Shown here piece by piece: positions 28,726-36,511 of a stretch of 64,000 nt of DNA. The stretch comes from CBDCWA01 sp965223255. GTDB lineage: Bacteria; Pseudomonadota; Alphaproteobacteria; Rhizobiales; Hyphomicrobiaceae. The stretch covers positions 1,364,001 to 1,428,000 of the forward strand of contig CBDCWA010000004.1 of NCBI GenBank assembly GCA_965223255.1, given 5' to 3'. The notes below the pieces were generated by a model. The model was not told the DNA's origin. It ran no database searches and saw only the letters and a program-made list of their open reading frames with translations. Within the stretch, counting starts at the first letter, position 1; each line of letters opens with the position of its first letter. Both the position numbers and the translations under genes were made by a program.

Positions 28726-29280
28726 ATGATGAACAGCCATGAATCTAGCCAACATCGCCCTAGCGAGTTTGAATGTCCTAGCTGCGAAGGCGCCCGCGCA
28801 ACGATCTCGAACGGAAAAGAGCAGTTCTTGTACGGCGCTGGTGATGAACAAGTTACTCTTACGGCTCTTGTGGATGTGTTGTCGTGCCCGGATTGTGAAG
28901 AGCAGTTTACGGCAGGGGACGCAGAAAAGGCACGTCACGCTGCGGTATGCCAGCACCTCAATCGACTTACCCCTTCCCAGGTTCGGGAAATCAGGAAGCA
29001 ATATTGCCTCAGCCAAGAGGAGTTCGCAAGAAAAACGGGATTTGGGCTTGCATCTGTCAAGCGATGGGAAAGCGGTTCGCAGATTCAAAACCAATCATCA
29101 GATAACCTGCTGAGATTGCTCTCAGTGAAAGCGAATATGGCCTTGATAAGCAGGGAGAACAAAACTCGGAACGTTTTACATAGTGAGAACAGATTCCGCA
29201 CAGAAGTTAGGCCCGAGGCGATTGAACGCGCCAGAGCGTTTGCATTGCGGAGACTCCCAACAGAAACGACGGCGGCATAA
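28726..29280 (+). CDS. MqsA-like antitoxin/regulator (zinc finger + HTH)
   Basis: 184 residues. An N-terminal zinc module has CPSC (17-20) and CPDC (54-57), as in YgiT/MqsA antitoxins. An Xre-type HTH at about 83-135 has LTPSQVREIRKQYCLSQEEFARKTGFGLASVKRWESGSQIQ, with the VKRWE recognition-helix ending typical of MqsA. The C-terminal tail is longer than in MqsA. It starts 19 nt after the toxin-like gene and ends 2 nt before the ATPase gene. It probably binds the two palindromes upstream of the operon. Confidence 0.85.
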   Translation: MMNSHESSQHRPSEFECPSCEGARATISNGKEQFLYGAGDEQVTLTALVDVLSCPDCEEQFTAGDAEKARHAAVCQHLNRLTPSQVREIRKQYCLSQEEFARKTGFGLASVKRWESGSQIQNQSSDNLLRLLSVKANMALISRENKTRNVLHSENRFRTEVRPEAIERARAFALRRLPTETTAA

Positions 29281-29282
29281 CG

Positions 29283-31130
29283 ATGTTTGTCACAACTTTC
29301 TACTCATTCAAAGGCGGCGTTGGTCGAACAATGGCTCTGGTCAACGTTGCGTATGAGCTTGCATCTAATGGGAGGCGTGTCCTGCTTGTTGATTTTGACT
29401 TAGAAGCACCAGGCCTGACGACATATGGGGAGTTCTCCAGTGCCGCTGGCAAGCATGGCATCGTGGAATATGTGTGCAATTATCTGGCAACCGGATCAGC
29501 CCCCGACGTCCGTGAATTTATTCATGAATGTCGCATGGGAGATACTGACAACAATTCTGTTTGGGTCATGCCTGCAGGTGGGGCGGAATATGGGTCGAAA
29601 TATAGCCAAATAGATTGGCAAAAACTGTACGGAGAACATGAGGGTTTCTTGTTTTTCGAAGACCTAAAGCAGCAATGGTGCGAAGCAGTAGTGCCGAGCT
29701 TTGACTATGTGCTGATAGACAGCCGCACGGGACATACAGATGTCGGTGGCATTTGCACCCGGCAACTACCTGATGCTGTCGTAGCAATGTTCTACCCAAA
29801 TTCCCAAAACGTTACTGGGATGGCGGAGATAGTTAGTGGAATCCGCCAACAAATGAGCCTTTGGGACAAGGTGGAAAGTATTATCTTCTGCCCATCTGAT
29901 GTACCTGACTTAGATGACGAAGAAGGTATCCTAGAGAGTAAACTGGATTACGCTGCGCAGATGCTCGGCTACCAAACTCCAAATGTAGTGATTAATCACT
30001 ACGGAAGCCTCGATCTCATTGAGCAAGCCATTTTTACAAAAGATCGCCCTCGTACGAAGTTGGCAGCGCAGTACCGCGAGTTGTTCAACGAGATCGTCAG
30101 ATTAAATCTCGAGGACAAAGAAGGAGCACTTGAGATACTGCGGGAGCACCGCATGAAACTTCGGTCTGGCGTCAATCGGGTCAAAAAAATGTCTCCAATG
30201 AGAGGGCAACGAGACACGTTTTGGAGCAAGCTGGAAAACGACCTCAGAGACGTCCAGCGGCTACATCCTCGAGATGGAGAAGTGGCCTGGAACATGGCAC
30301 TGGTATATGGCGAATTGGGGCAAATCGATAGCGCGATCAATGCACTCTCAATCGCCATCGAAGATGATTACCGATCAGCAAGCGCTCGCCGCAAACGAGC
30401 GGAACTGTCGATACAGAAGAAGAGCTTCAACGAGGCAATAGATGATTTGCGGGCTGTAATTGCATCCAGAAAAGCATCGCCAATTGACCTTTCGGCATCG
30501 ATCTCGCTGCTATCAGAAATCGACAATGATTGGGTTTCGGTAATTGGCGAAGAGACATTCGACCGGCTCGAAGCAGATGACAAAGCGCACCTAGCTACTC
30601 AGCTTCTCATCGATCGAGTTGGATCAAATCGCGCAGCAGACATCTTGAATGACGTAATTGATGCGCGACCGAAGAATTCACCTCACGACTACCAAATTGA
30701 CTTGATGCTTGCGCTAATCGGTGCTGGCCGGTTTCGTGAGGCGATGTTAGCAACCCAGAAGACTCCTGAAGAGATCGAAAAATCTCCCGATATACACGAG
30801 GTCTTCAACTACGCGATGGCTGCTTGGGGAGAAAACAAGCGAGTCCCAACCGGCCTTCTAATGCATGTTTTGGAACTACATGAGAAACGACAGCTAAATC
30901 ATGCGAACTATCTCCAGTGTATTGCTCTTGTACAGATGGGACTAGGCGATTTCGCAAGTGCGTCCGACCTTCTGGATCGCGTGAAGGAGGAGTTGGGGCC
31001 GGGACGGGTTTTCAGTTGCTGGACGTACCTGTACCGCAGACGTTCAGAGATGCTTGCGGACATCCAAGAAATGGAGATGGCGGTCCGCAAGAAAAACGTA
31101 CGCCCTAGATTCCTGGGGATTGCCGACTAA
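29283..31130 (+). CDS. ParA/MinD-like ATPase with KGGVGRT Walker A and TPR-like C-terminus
   Basis: 615 residues. Residues 1-260 are a ParA/MinD-type P-loop NTPase: FYSFKGGVGRTMALVNVAYEL, VLLVDFDLEAPGLTTYGEF and FDYVLIDSRTGHTDVGG. The Walker A lysine position before Thr is Arg (KGGVGRT), a variant known in conflict-system NTPases. From about residue 330 the chain is helical with TPR-like repeats (WNMALVYGELGQIDSAINALSIAIEDDY; RRKRAELSIQKKSFNEAIDDLRAVI; NYLQCIALVQMGLGDFASASDLLDRV). There is no separate effector domain in the chain; the toxin-like first gene may be the effector. The role is not established. Confidence 0.85.
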   Translation: MFVTTFYSFKGGVGRTMALVNVAYELASNGRRVLLVDFDLEAPGLTTYGEFSSAAGKHGIVEYVCNYLATGSAPDVREFIHECRMGDTDNNSVWVMPAGGAEYGSKYSQIDWQKLYGEHEGFLFFEDLKQQWCEAVVPSFDYVLIDSRTGHTDVGGICTRQLPDAVVAMFYPNSQNVTGMAEIVSGIRQQMSLWDKVESIIFCPSDVPDLDDEEGILESKLDYAAQMLGYQTPNVVINHYGSLDLIEQAIFTKDRPRTKLAAQYRELFNEIVRLNLEDKEGALEILREHRMKLRSGVNRVKKMSPMRGQRDTFWSKLENDLRDVQRLHPRDGEVAWNMALVYGELGQIDSAINALSIAIEDDYRSASARRKRAELSIQKKSFNEAIDDLRAVIASRKASPIDLSASISLLSEIDNDWVSVIGEETFDRLEADDKAHLATQLLIDRVGSNRAADILNDVIDARPKNSPHDYQIDLMLALIGAGRFREAMLATQKTPEEIEKSPDIHEVFNYAMAAWGENKRVPTGLLMHVLELHEKRQLNHANYLQCIALVQMGLGDFASASDLLDRVKEELGPGRVFSCWTYLYRRRSEMLADIQEMEMAVRKKNVRPRFLGIAD

Positions 31131-31635
31131 GCGTGTGTAAGTCGTTAAGCGCGGATTCGTGAGGTGGGAGCAGCCAAGCGTATCATGATCGACAGACGAC
31201 GGAGAGAGTCTTATTATCGGCAAGGACCAAGACAAGTGGGATTTGTGCCGCGAGTTAGAGAACCCTCTCTACAATCTGCCATGAATCGCTGATTGTAGTT
31301 TGGAGAATTTCTGAATCTGGAAATAATAGTGATTTTGGTCCCGCAACCTGAACGTGTTAGCGAGCCAGTGGGCGGTAGTTAAGAAGGTCCAATTCAAACT
31401 GCCTAATTCGGCAGCAATGCTTCTAAGAGCGGACAAGGCTGCCGTCCAAAAATGCGCATGACGATGTCTCCCTATGTTATGACGCAGCGCTGTTCAATGC
31501 ACCAACCGCATGCAGCCGAATAGGGACAATTGGCCCTTTGCAACAAGCTACTAAGCGGTGATGTCTCCTCGGCCCTGCAATCAGACATGCGGCTGAGCAG
31601 GTGGCTCCTCCAGATGCTCTCGCCGCTTTGCTCTA
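31131..31635. other. Non-coding stretch after the ATPase operon
   Basis: About 505 bp without a credible gene. It contains an 8-bp inverted repeat CTACAATC (31269-31276) / GATTGTAG (31291-31298) with a 14-nt loop, which could be a weak terminator. Nothing else stands out. Confidence 0.45.
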
Positions 31636-32238
31636 CTAATCGCTCCAAAAATCCTTGAAACGATCGGCAGAGAGCTGCGTGTACGCTACAGTGTTCTGAA
31701 TGTTCTTATGGCCCATGTAGAGTTGTATCGCCCGGGTGTCTTGTCCGTCATTGGCGAGCTTATATCCGCATGCATGCCGCAGCATGTGTGGGTGGACGCC
31801 GAATGGCAGTTTGGCAGCAATGCCGGCGCGTTTGACCATCTTCAGAAAACCCTCATGAGAAAGTGGCGCTCCACGCTCGCTCACGAACACATACCGGCTA
31901 TCAGGCTCTTCGCGAAGGAGCTTCCGCAGCGCACGCAGTTCTTCCCCGCCGACTGGGTGCACCGTCTCGATCCCGTTCTTGATCCGATTGACATGAAGCG
32001 TCCCGCGCTTGAGGTCATACTGATCCCATCGGAGCTTGCAGACTTCCGTTGCCCGCAATGCGTGCCTAAATGCAACCAAGATCATCGTTGCATCGCGATG
32101 ACCATTCCGGTTCTTTCGGCCCGCTGCCATCAGTTTCTTCACCTCACCGGGCGTCAGATATTCACGGGTCCGTATCTCTCGATTAGTCCTTCTTTTAGGA
32201 ACTGTCCGATTTTCAGTGTCTGGGGCTTTGCGTACCAT
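31636..32238 (-). CDS. Short tyrosine recombinase (FimB/FimE-sized)
   Basis: 200 residues: a catalytic domain almost without an N-terminal core-binding domain, as in FimB/FimE invertases. Catalytic residues are visible: Arg in RHALRATEVCKLRW, HxLRH in HPHMLRHACG, GHKN, and Tyr in NTVAYTQLS. It may invert or resolve a local DNA segment, or be a relic of another element. Copies of ACTGTCCG lie at its 5' end and upstream. Confidence 0.85.
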   Translation of the reverse strand: MVRKAPDTENRTVPKRRTNREIRTREYLTPGEVKKLMAAGRKNRNGHRDATMILVAFRHALRATEVCKLRWDQYDLKRGTLHVNRIKNGIETVHPVGGEELRALRKLLREEPDSRYVFVSERGAPLSHEGFLKMVKRAGIAAKLPFGVHPHMLRHACGYKLANDGQDTRAIQLYMGHKNIQNTVAYTQLSADRFKDFWSD

Positions 32239-32311
32239 GGGTCAAATATCGTTGTGTTCTGGGAACGCGCAAATCACGACTGTCCGATTTATGGTTATAA
32301 TACGGACAGTC
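32201..32311. repeat. ACTGTCCG repeats around the recombinase start
   Basis: ACTGTCCGATTT occurs at 32201-32212 (inside the recombinase coding start) and at 32279-32290. The second copy belongs to a 9-bp perfect inverted repeat GACTGTCCG (32278-32286) / CGGACAGTC (32303-32311) around a 16-bp AT-rich centre that contains TATAAT. These are candidate operator or recombination sites for the short recombinase. Confidence 0.5.
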
Positions 32312-32925
32312 TAACATGACCCGCCAGGTGCGTCATCAGTAGACGACTTCGGCGTTGACGGCTGTCGCATTAAGGAGACCAGAATTGCCGTCGCAAAAGG
32401 ATACGATGCAAAACCGATCAGTGCTTGCCACGCTGCTGTCAGACGAACAGCCGGGCATGGCCGAAAATCGCCGTAGCCCAAGGTCGTGATTGTAACGATG
32501 GAAAAGTAGAGGTAATCCCAGCGGTCACTAGCTACCAGATTGTCTGAGTTCAATATGCCCGCCTCCATGTAGCTCACTAGAGGCCCCGTAATCACTGCCC
32601 AATAGCAGACCAAGAGCGACACAATGATCTCACCGGCCCTCATTCGTCCACTTAAGCTGCGCCTAAACATAACGAATATTCCTACGGTAAAAGTTGTAAC
32701 CGCCAAATACCCAACCCACCCATCTGAACCTGTATCGCCACAGCTTCGGTTCGCATCAAGCGGGTGCGTAAGTGCCTTATGCAGGACAAGCACTACCGCT
32801 CCACTGACTAAAATGGACGGCCATAGCGGATGATCTAAGCCTTTGCCAAGCCAGACAGCTCCTCGCCTGCAGCGTGCTAGGATTGCCTTCAGAACTTCTC
32901 GGATCATACGGTCGGCGTCCCCCAC
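32311..32925 (-). CDS. Two-TM potassium-channel-like membrane protein
   Basis: 204 residues from a GTG. Hydrophobic segments at about 35-50, 70-88 and 104-122 precede the pore loop and filter in YFSIVTITTLGYGDFRP, where TLGYGD is the K+ selectivity filter, followed by a last TM at about 168-188. It belongs to the Ion_trans_2 family. No RCK/ligand domain is attached. Channel cargo in an island is unusual and may relate to conflict or stress functions; that is speculation. Confidence 0.85.
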   Translation of the reverse strand: MGDADRMIREVLKAILARCRRGAVWLGKGLDHPLWPSILVSGAVVLVLHKALTHPLDANRSCGDTGSDGWVGYLAVTTFTVGIFVMFRRSLSGRMRAGEIIVSLLVCYWAVITGPLVSYMEAGILNSDNLVASDRWDYLYFSIVTITTLGYGDFRPCPAVRLTAAWQALIGFASYPFATAILVSLMRQPSTPKSSTDDAPGGSC

Positions 32926-32979
32926 TCATCATTTGCCTTTTATCGGAACGTACTTACGGAACAACAAAAAGCCGGCGTT

Positions 32980-33046
32980 CATTGGGCCAAACCTCGCGTT
33001 CCGCAACTCACGACTAGCGGAACGGCGTTTGCCACTAAACCCAATG
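32980..33046. repeat. 67-bp imperfect palindrome upstream of the channel gene
   Basis: CATTGGG...CCCAATG form the outer arms, CAAAC...GTTTG the middle arms and GTTCCGC...GCGGAAC the inner arms around a 12-nt loop. The structure could form a cruciform or RNA hairpin. It does not fit integron attC core rules (RYYYAAC/GTTRRRY). Confidence 0.5.
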
Positions 33047-33278
33047 CTCCTTCCTGCATGCAACAGTCTCTAAGGCACAGACTCACACCTTTGCATAAAC
33101 AAGGGATCACTACCCTAGTTGCACACGAATTACACTACCTTGGTCTGCGCAGTTAGAGTGTAACCTACTTGCACGCAACCGACGCCGGTCACAGATGTAT
33201 ATTTCTGCTGATGGCGCCAACTCGGTCGCTGGGTATGGCATAATTCATGGTCCCGCCCAATAATTCAGGTTGTAGGCA

Positions 33279-33656
33279 ATGACTGTAACCAAGCGTGAGT
33301 TTCAATCACTCGTTGAGCAGTGTTTCGAGGCTATGCCCGATGATTACCGCTCTGCCTGCGAAGGACTATCTATCCGTATCGAAGGCCATGCCTCCGATGA
33401 TGTCATGACCAGTCTTCAGGTCTCGAACCCCTATGAGCTGCTCGGCCTCTATCATGGCATCAATCTCACCCAAAAGAGCGTGTTCGACCTACCCAGCCAG
33501 CCGGACGAGATCATTATCTACCGCAAGCCGATAATCGCTTATGCAAAGGCGCGCCAGTACGACCTGGCCGACGTTGTTCAGCATGTCCTCATTCACGAGA
33601 TCGGTCATCACCTGGGTTTTTCAGATGCCGACATGGACCTGATCGAACGGAGCTAA
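33279..33656 (+). CDS. Minimal zincin-like metallopeptidase family protein
   Basis: 125 residues. The zinc-binding HEIGHHLG with the following FSDADMDLIE matches the small bacterial metallopeptidase family (DUF1025-like), and the TQKSVFDLPSQPDEIIIYRKPI strand block is typical. It is cytosolic, and its substrate is unknown. It sits alone between the channel gene and the IS91-like element. Confidence 0.8.
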   Translation: MTVTKREFQSLVEQCFEAMPDDYRSACEGLSIRIEGHASDDVMTSLQVSNPYELLGLYHGINLTQKSVFDLPSQPDEIIIYRKPIIAYAKARQYDLADVVQHVLIHEIGHHLGFSDADMDLIERS

Positions 33657-33689
33657 TGTTGACCGGAACCTGTGGGCCGGCATCATGAG

Positions 33690-33790
33690 CTGGGTTTTTG
33701 TCGCCCATCACCACAATCATGACCGCATTCCCCCCGACAGCGGTCATCGCTCAGCGCTGGGTTGAGGTCTCGGTTGGGCCAAAGCACTAA
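33690..33790 (+). repeat. Dispersed intergenic repeat, copy A
   Basis: It contains a gacagcgg box, then ctcagcgctgggttgaggtc (palindromic core at 33750-33761) and a ttgggccaaagc end. It aligns with copies at 52.8, 53.8 and 56.2 kb and a partial copy at 39.75 kb. The repeat stands just left of the IS91-like element. Confidence 0.5.
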
Positions 33791-33924
33791 ATCGCTGGCG
33801 CGATATTTGTTGCCTGGCGCGGGCTTAGTGCCTGATCTGAACCGATTAATCTGGCGATAAGACTTCAGGAAGCTCTGATCTGAACACTGGGGGGTTCTCC
33901 AACCTGTTCAGAAAGGAACCTCCC

Positions 33925-34836
33925 ATGACAACGACCGCCGTCACACCGCTGCGCCAGCGCATGATCGATGACATGCAAGCTCGCAATCTCGGACGAGATA
34001 GCCAGCGCAATCATATCGGCAGTTGCAAGCGTTTTGCTGCGTGGCTCGGGCGGTGTCCCAGTTCGACCACGGCAGACGACGTGAAGGCGTTCCAGCTTCA
34101 TCTGATCGAAAGCGGCGCCAGCATCTGCAATCGCAACCGGATCATGACCGGTGTGAAGTTTCTGCTCAAAGTGACGCTGAGACGGCATGATCTTGCAGCA
34201 GAGATTTATCATCTACGGGAACCGCAGAAGATACCGATTGTCATGAGCCCCGATGAGATTAAGCGGCTTCTGGCCATGGCCTCATCCGTCAAGGTCCGGG
34301 CAATGCTGTCACTCAGCTACGGTTGTGGTCTCAGAGCCGGTGAAGTTGTGCGTCTCAAGGCCGGCGATATCGACAGCGATCAGGAGATCATCCGCATCGT
34401 TCAAGCCAAGGGGCGTAAGGATCGTCACGTCATGTTGCCAGAAGACGTGCTTGACCTGCTCAGGCAGTGGTGGAGGGAACGCCGGTGCCGCTATGACGCT
34501 GACACGCCGCCGTCCGAACGCTATCTGTTTCCGGGTCGTGGCGACTGGCAGCATCTTACGACGCGCCAGTATGGACGTCTTTTCCAGGAGACGGTCGCCG
34601 CCGCCGGTATCAGGAAGCCGGTAACACTGCACACGTTGCGCCATTCCTTTGCAACGCATCTCCTTGAAGCTGGCGTCGACATCCGCAAGATCCAGGCACT
34701 TCTCGGTCACGACAAGCTTGAGACGACGGCCCGCTACGCGTTTGTCGCAACAGGCATGATTGCCGAGATTGAGAGCCCGCTCGATTGTTTGAGCGACAAT
34801 CAGCCCAGACGAGTGAGCAAGAAGCGATCGATATAG
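33925..34836 (+). CDS. Tyrosine recombinase of the IS91-like element
   Basis: 303 residues. An N-terminal SAM-like core-binding domain (RQRMIDDMQARNLGRDSQRNHIGSCKRFAAWLG) is followed by a catalytic domain with Arg in YGCGLRAGEVVRLK, HTLRHSFATHLLEAG, LLGHDKLETT and Tyr in ARYAFVA. Such recombinases accompany IS91-family transposases; their part in transposition is unclear. It is preceded by AAAGGAACC. Confidence 0.92.
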   Translation: MTTTAVTPLRQRMIDDMQARNLGRDSQRNHIGSCKRFAAWLGRCPSSTTADDVKAFQLHLIESGASICNRNRIMTGVKFLLKVTLRRHDLAAEIYHLREPQKIPIVMSPDEIKRLLAMASSVKVRAMLSLSYGCGLRAGEVVRLKAGDIDSDQEIIRIVQAKGRKDRHVMLPEDVLDLLRQWWRERRCRYDADTPPSERYLFPGRGDWQHLTTRQYGRLFQETVAAAGIRKPVTLHTLRHSFATHLLEAGVDIRKIQALLGHDKLETTARYAFVATGMIAEIESPLDCLSDNQPRRVSKKRSI

Positions 34837-34849
34837 GTGCGGTCGCTTT

Positions 34850-36061
34850 ATGTCCCGTCCATCGTTGGAGGTTGCGGATATCTTCCGCGACCATGGGGCG
34901 GCGTGGCGGCAAGCTAATGCCGGTCATATCAGCCTCGATCAGATGAAAGTCATCTCGGCGATCGAGCGTTGCCGCACGGCGGCGCTCGGTGGTCATGTTG
35001 CGCGCTGCGAGAACGAGGGATGTGGTCACACGACCGTCGCTTACAACAGCTGCCGCAATCGCCATTGCCCGAAGTGTCAGGGAGCAGCGGCGCGTGACTG
35101 GCTCGCAGACCGTAAGGCGGAACTTCTGCCGGTTGGCTACTTCCATGTCGTGTTCACGCTGCCAGCGCCGATCGCTGACATCGCCTTCTACAACAAGCGT
35201 GTCGTCTACAATATCCTGCTCAAGGCATCAGCCGAGGCGATGCTGACCATCGCAGCCGATCCGAAGCATCTGGGCGCAAAAATCGCGATCACCTCGGTCC
35301 TACACACCTGGGGCTCAGCGATGACGCACCACCCCCATGTGCACATGATCGTGCCGGGCGGCGGATTGTCGGAAGATGGCTCACGATGGATCTCATGCCG
35401 GACGAACTTCCTCGTTCACGTCAAGGTGCTGTCACGCCTCTTTCGGCGACTGTTCCTTGAGAGGTTGGCAAAGGCGCATCACACTGGGAAGTTGAACTTC
35501 TACAGCCAGCATGCCGATCTCGCCGACCGGGCAGAGTTCACTCACTTCCTTCGGACCCTGCGCAGGGTTGAATGGGTCGTCTATGCAAAGTGCCCGTTCG
35601 CCGGGCCCGAGGCCGTGCTCAGTTATCTCTCGCGCTACACACACCGCATCGCCATCTCGAACCGCCGCCTCGTCTCGGCAGACCAACATCAAGTGGCGTT
35701 CCGCTACAAGGACTACCGTGCTGGACATACCGAGCGCTGGAAGACGATGAGGCTGGCACCTCATGAGTTTATCCGTCGCTTTCTCTCACACGTCCTGCCA
35801 AAAGGCTTCCACCGCATCCGGCACTATGGATCGCTCGCCAACGGCAACCGCACTGCCAACATCGCGCGGGCGAGAGAACTGCTCGCAGTACCGGCACCGG
35901 TGAACGAGCCGGAGACGCAAGAGCCAGAATATCCCGACGAGCCAAAAGTTCTCAGATCCCCGTGCCCATGCTGCAGCGGGCGCATGATTGTCATTGAGAC
36001 ATTCGAGGCCGGCTCAAGGCCAAAGACCGTCCCCTCTATCGCCGGGATCGACAGCTCATGA
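34850..36061 (+). CDS. IS91 family (HUH/Y1-type) transposase
   Basis: 403 residues. An N-terminal zinc-binding domain has HVARCENEGCGHTTVAYNSCRNRHCPKCQG; the HUH motif THHPHVHMIVPGGG and the tyrosine helix LSYLSRYTHRIAISNRRL follow. A Cys-rich tail CPCCSG is present. It acts in rolling-circle transposition. It appears full length. Confidence 0.95.
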   Translation: MSRPSLEVADIFRDHGAAWRQANAGHISLDQMKVISAIERCRTAALGGHVARCENEGCGHTTVAYNSCRNRHCPKCQGAAARDWLADRKAELLPVGYFHVVFTLPAPIADIAFYNKRVVYNILLKASAEAMLTIAADPKHLGAKIAITSVLHTWGSAMTHHPHVHMIVPGGGLSEDGSRWISCRTNFLVHVKVLSRLFRRLFLERLAKAHHTGKLNFYSQHADLADRAEFTHFLRTLRRVEWVVYAKCPFAGPEAVLSYLSRYTHRIAISNRRLVSADQHQVAFRYKDYRAGHTERWKTMRLAPHEFIRRFLSHVLPKGFHRIRHYGSLANGNRTANIARARELLAVPAPVNEPETQEPEYPDEPKVLRSPCPCCSGRMIVIETFEAGSRPKTVPSIAGIDSS

Positions 36062-36511
36062 CGCAGCCCCCCACGACTGGGAACCTCAATGCCGTCACAC
36101 ATCGCTGGATAACGCCCGGCAACGCTGCCCTATGGCCGTCTGATCCTGAGTATTGCCGATCACCAAGGGCAAACATGCCTCGCAGCCTGAAATCCGGCTC
36201 TAAAGGAGGTAATCGGTATGGCCTGGATCACCGCGCAACAGCCCCGGCCACTTCAAACCAACCCGAACCACCGCCCGCGCTTAAACCAAATCCCCATAGA
36301 GACAGCTGAGCGGCCTAAGCCTGACATTCCGCGATTTCCTGCCTTGGCGCTTCTGCGACGCGAGCCACAAGGGCAGCATCATCGCATGCGTCACCGCGCG
36401 TCCCAGAAACCTGCACAATTGCCGAAATTGTCGAATTTCTGCTTTCGGTTATTGCCAACCTGGAGAACCAATGTTTTGATCAGCGATCGTTGGTCGGCTG
36501 GGGCATCTCCC
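36062..36511 (+). other. IS91-like right end and leader of the protease gene
   Basis: 450 bp. It includes a near-perfect ribosome site AAAGGAGGT followed by an ATG at 36218 whose frame runs in phase, without a stop, into the protease gene at 36512. This part probably belongs to the IS end. No other gene was seen. Confidence 0.45.

Larger units (their letters stand above)
33870..36200 (+). mobile_element. IS91-like element with accessory tyrosine recombinase (ends approximate)
   Basis: Two co-directional genes, a 303-aa tyrosine recombinase and a 403-aa HUH transposase separated by 13 bp, form the known two-gene type of IS91 element. The ends are not marked by inverted repeats in this family and cannot be placed exactly. 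The repeated ctgatctgaac at 33832-33842 and 33876-33886 lies near the left end. The right end lies somewhere between 36.1 and 36.5 kb. Confidence 0.7.

Noticed and set aside
32980..33046. Integron attC site
   Set aside because: The arms do not fit RYYYAAC/GTTRRRY and no integron integrase is near.
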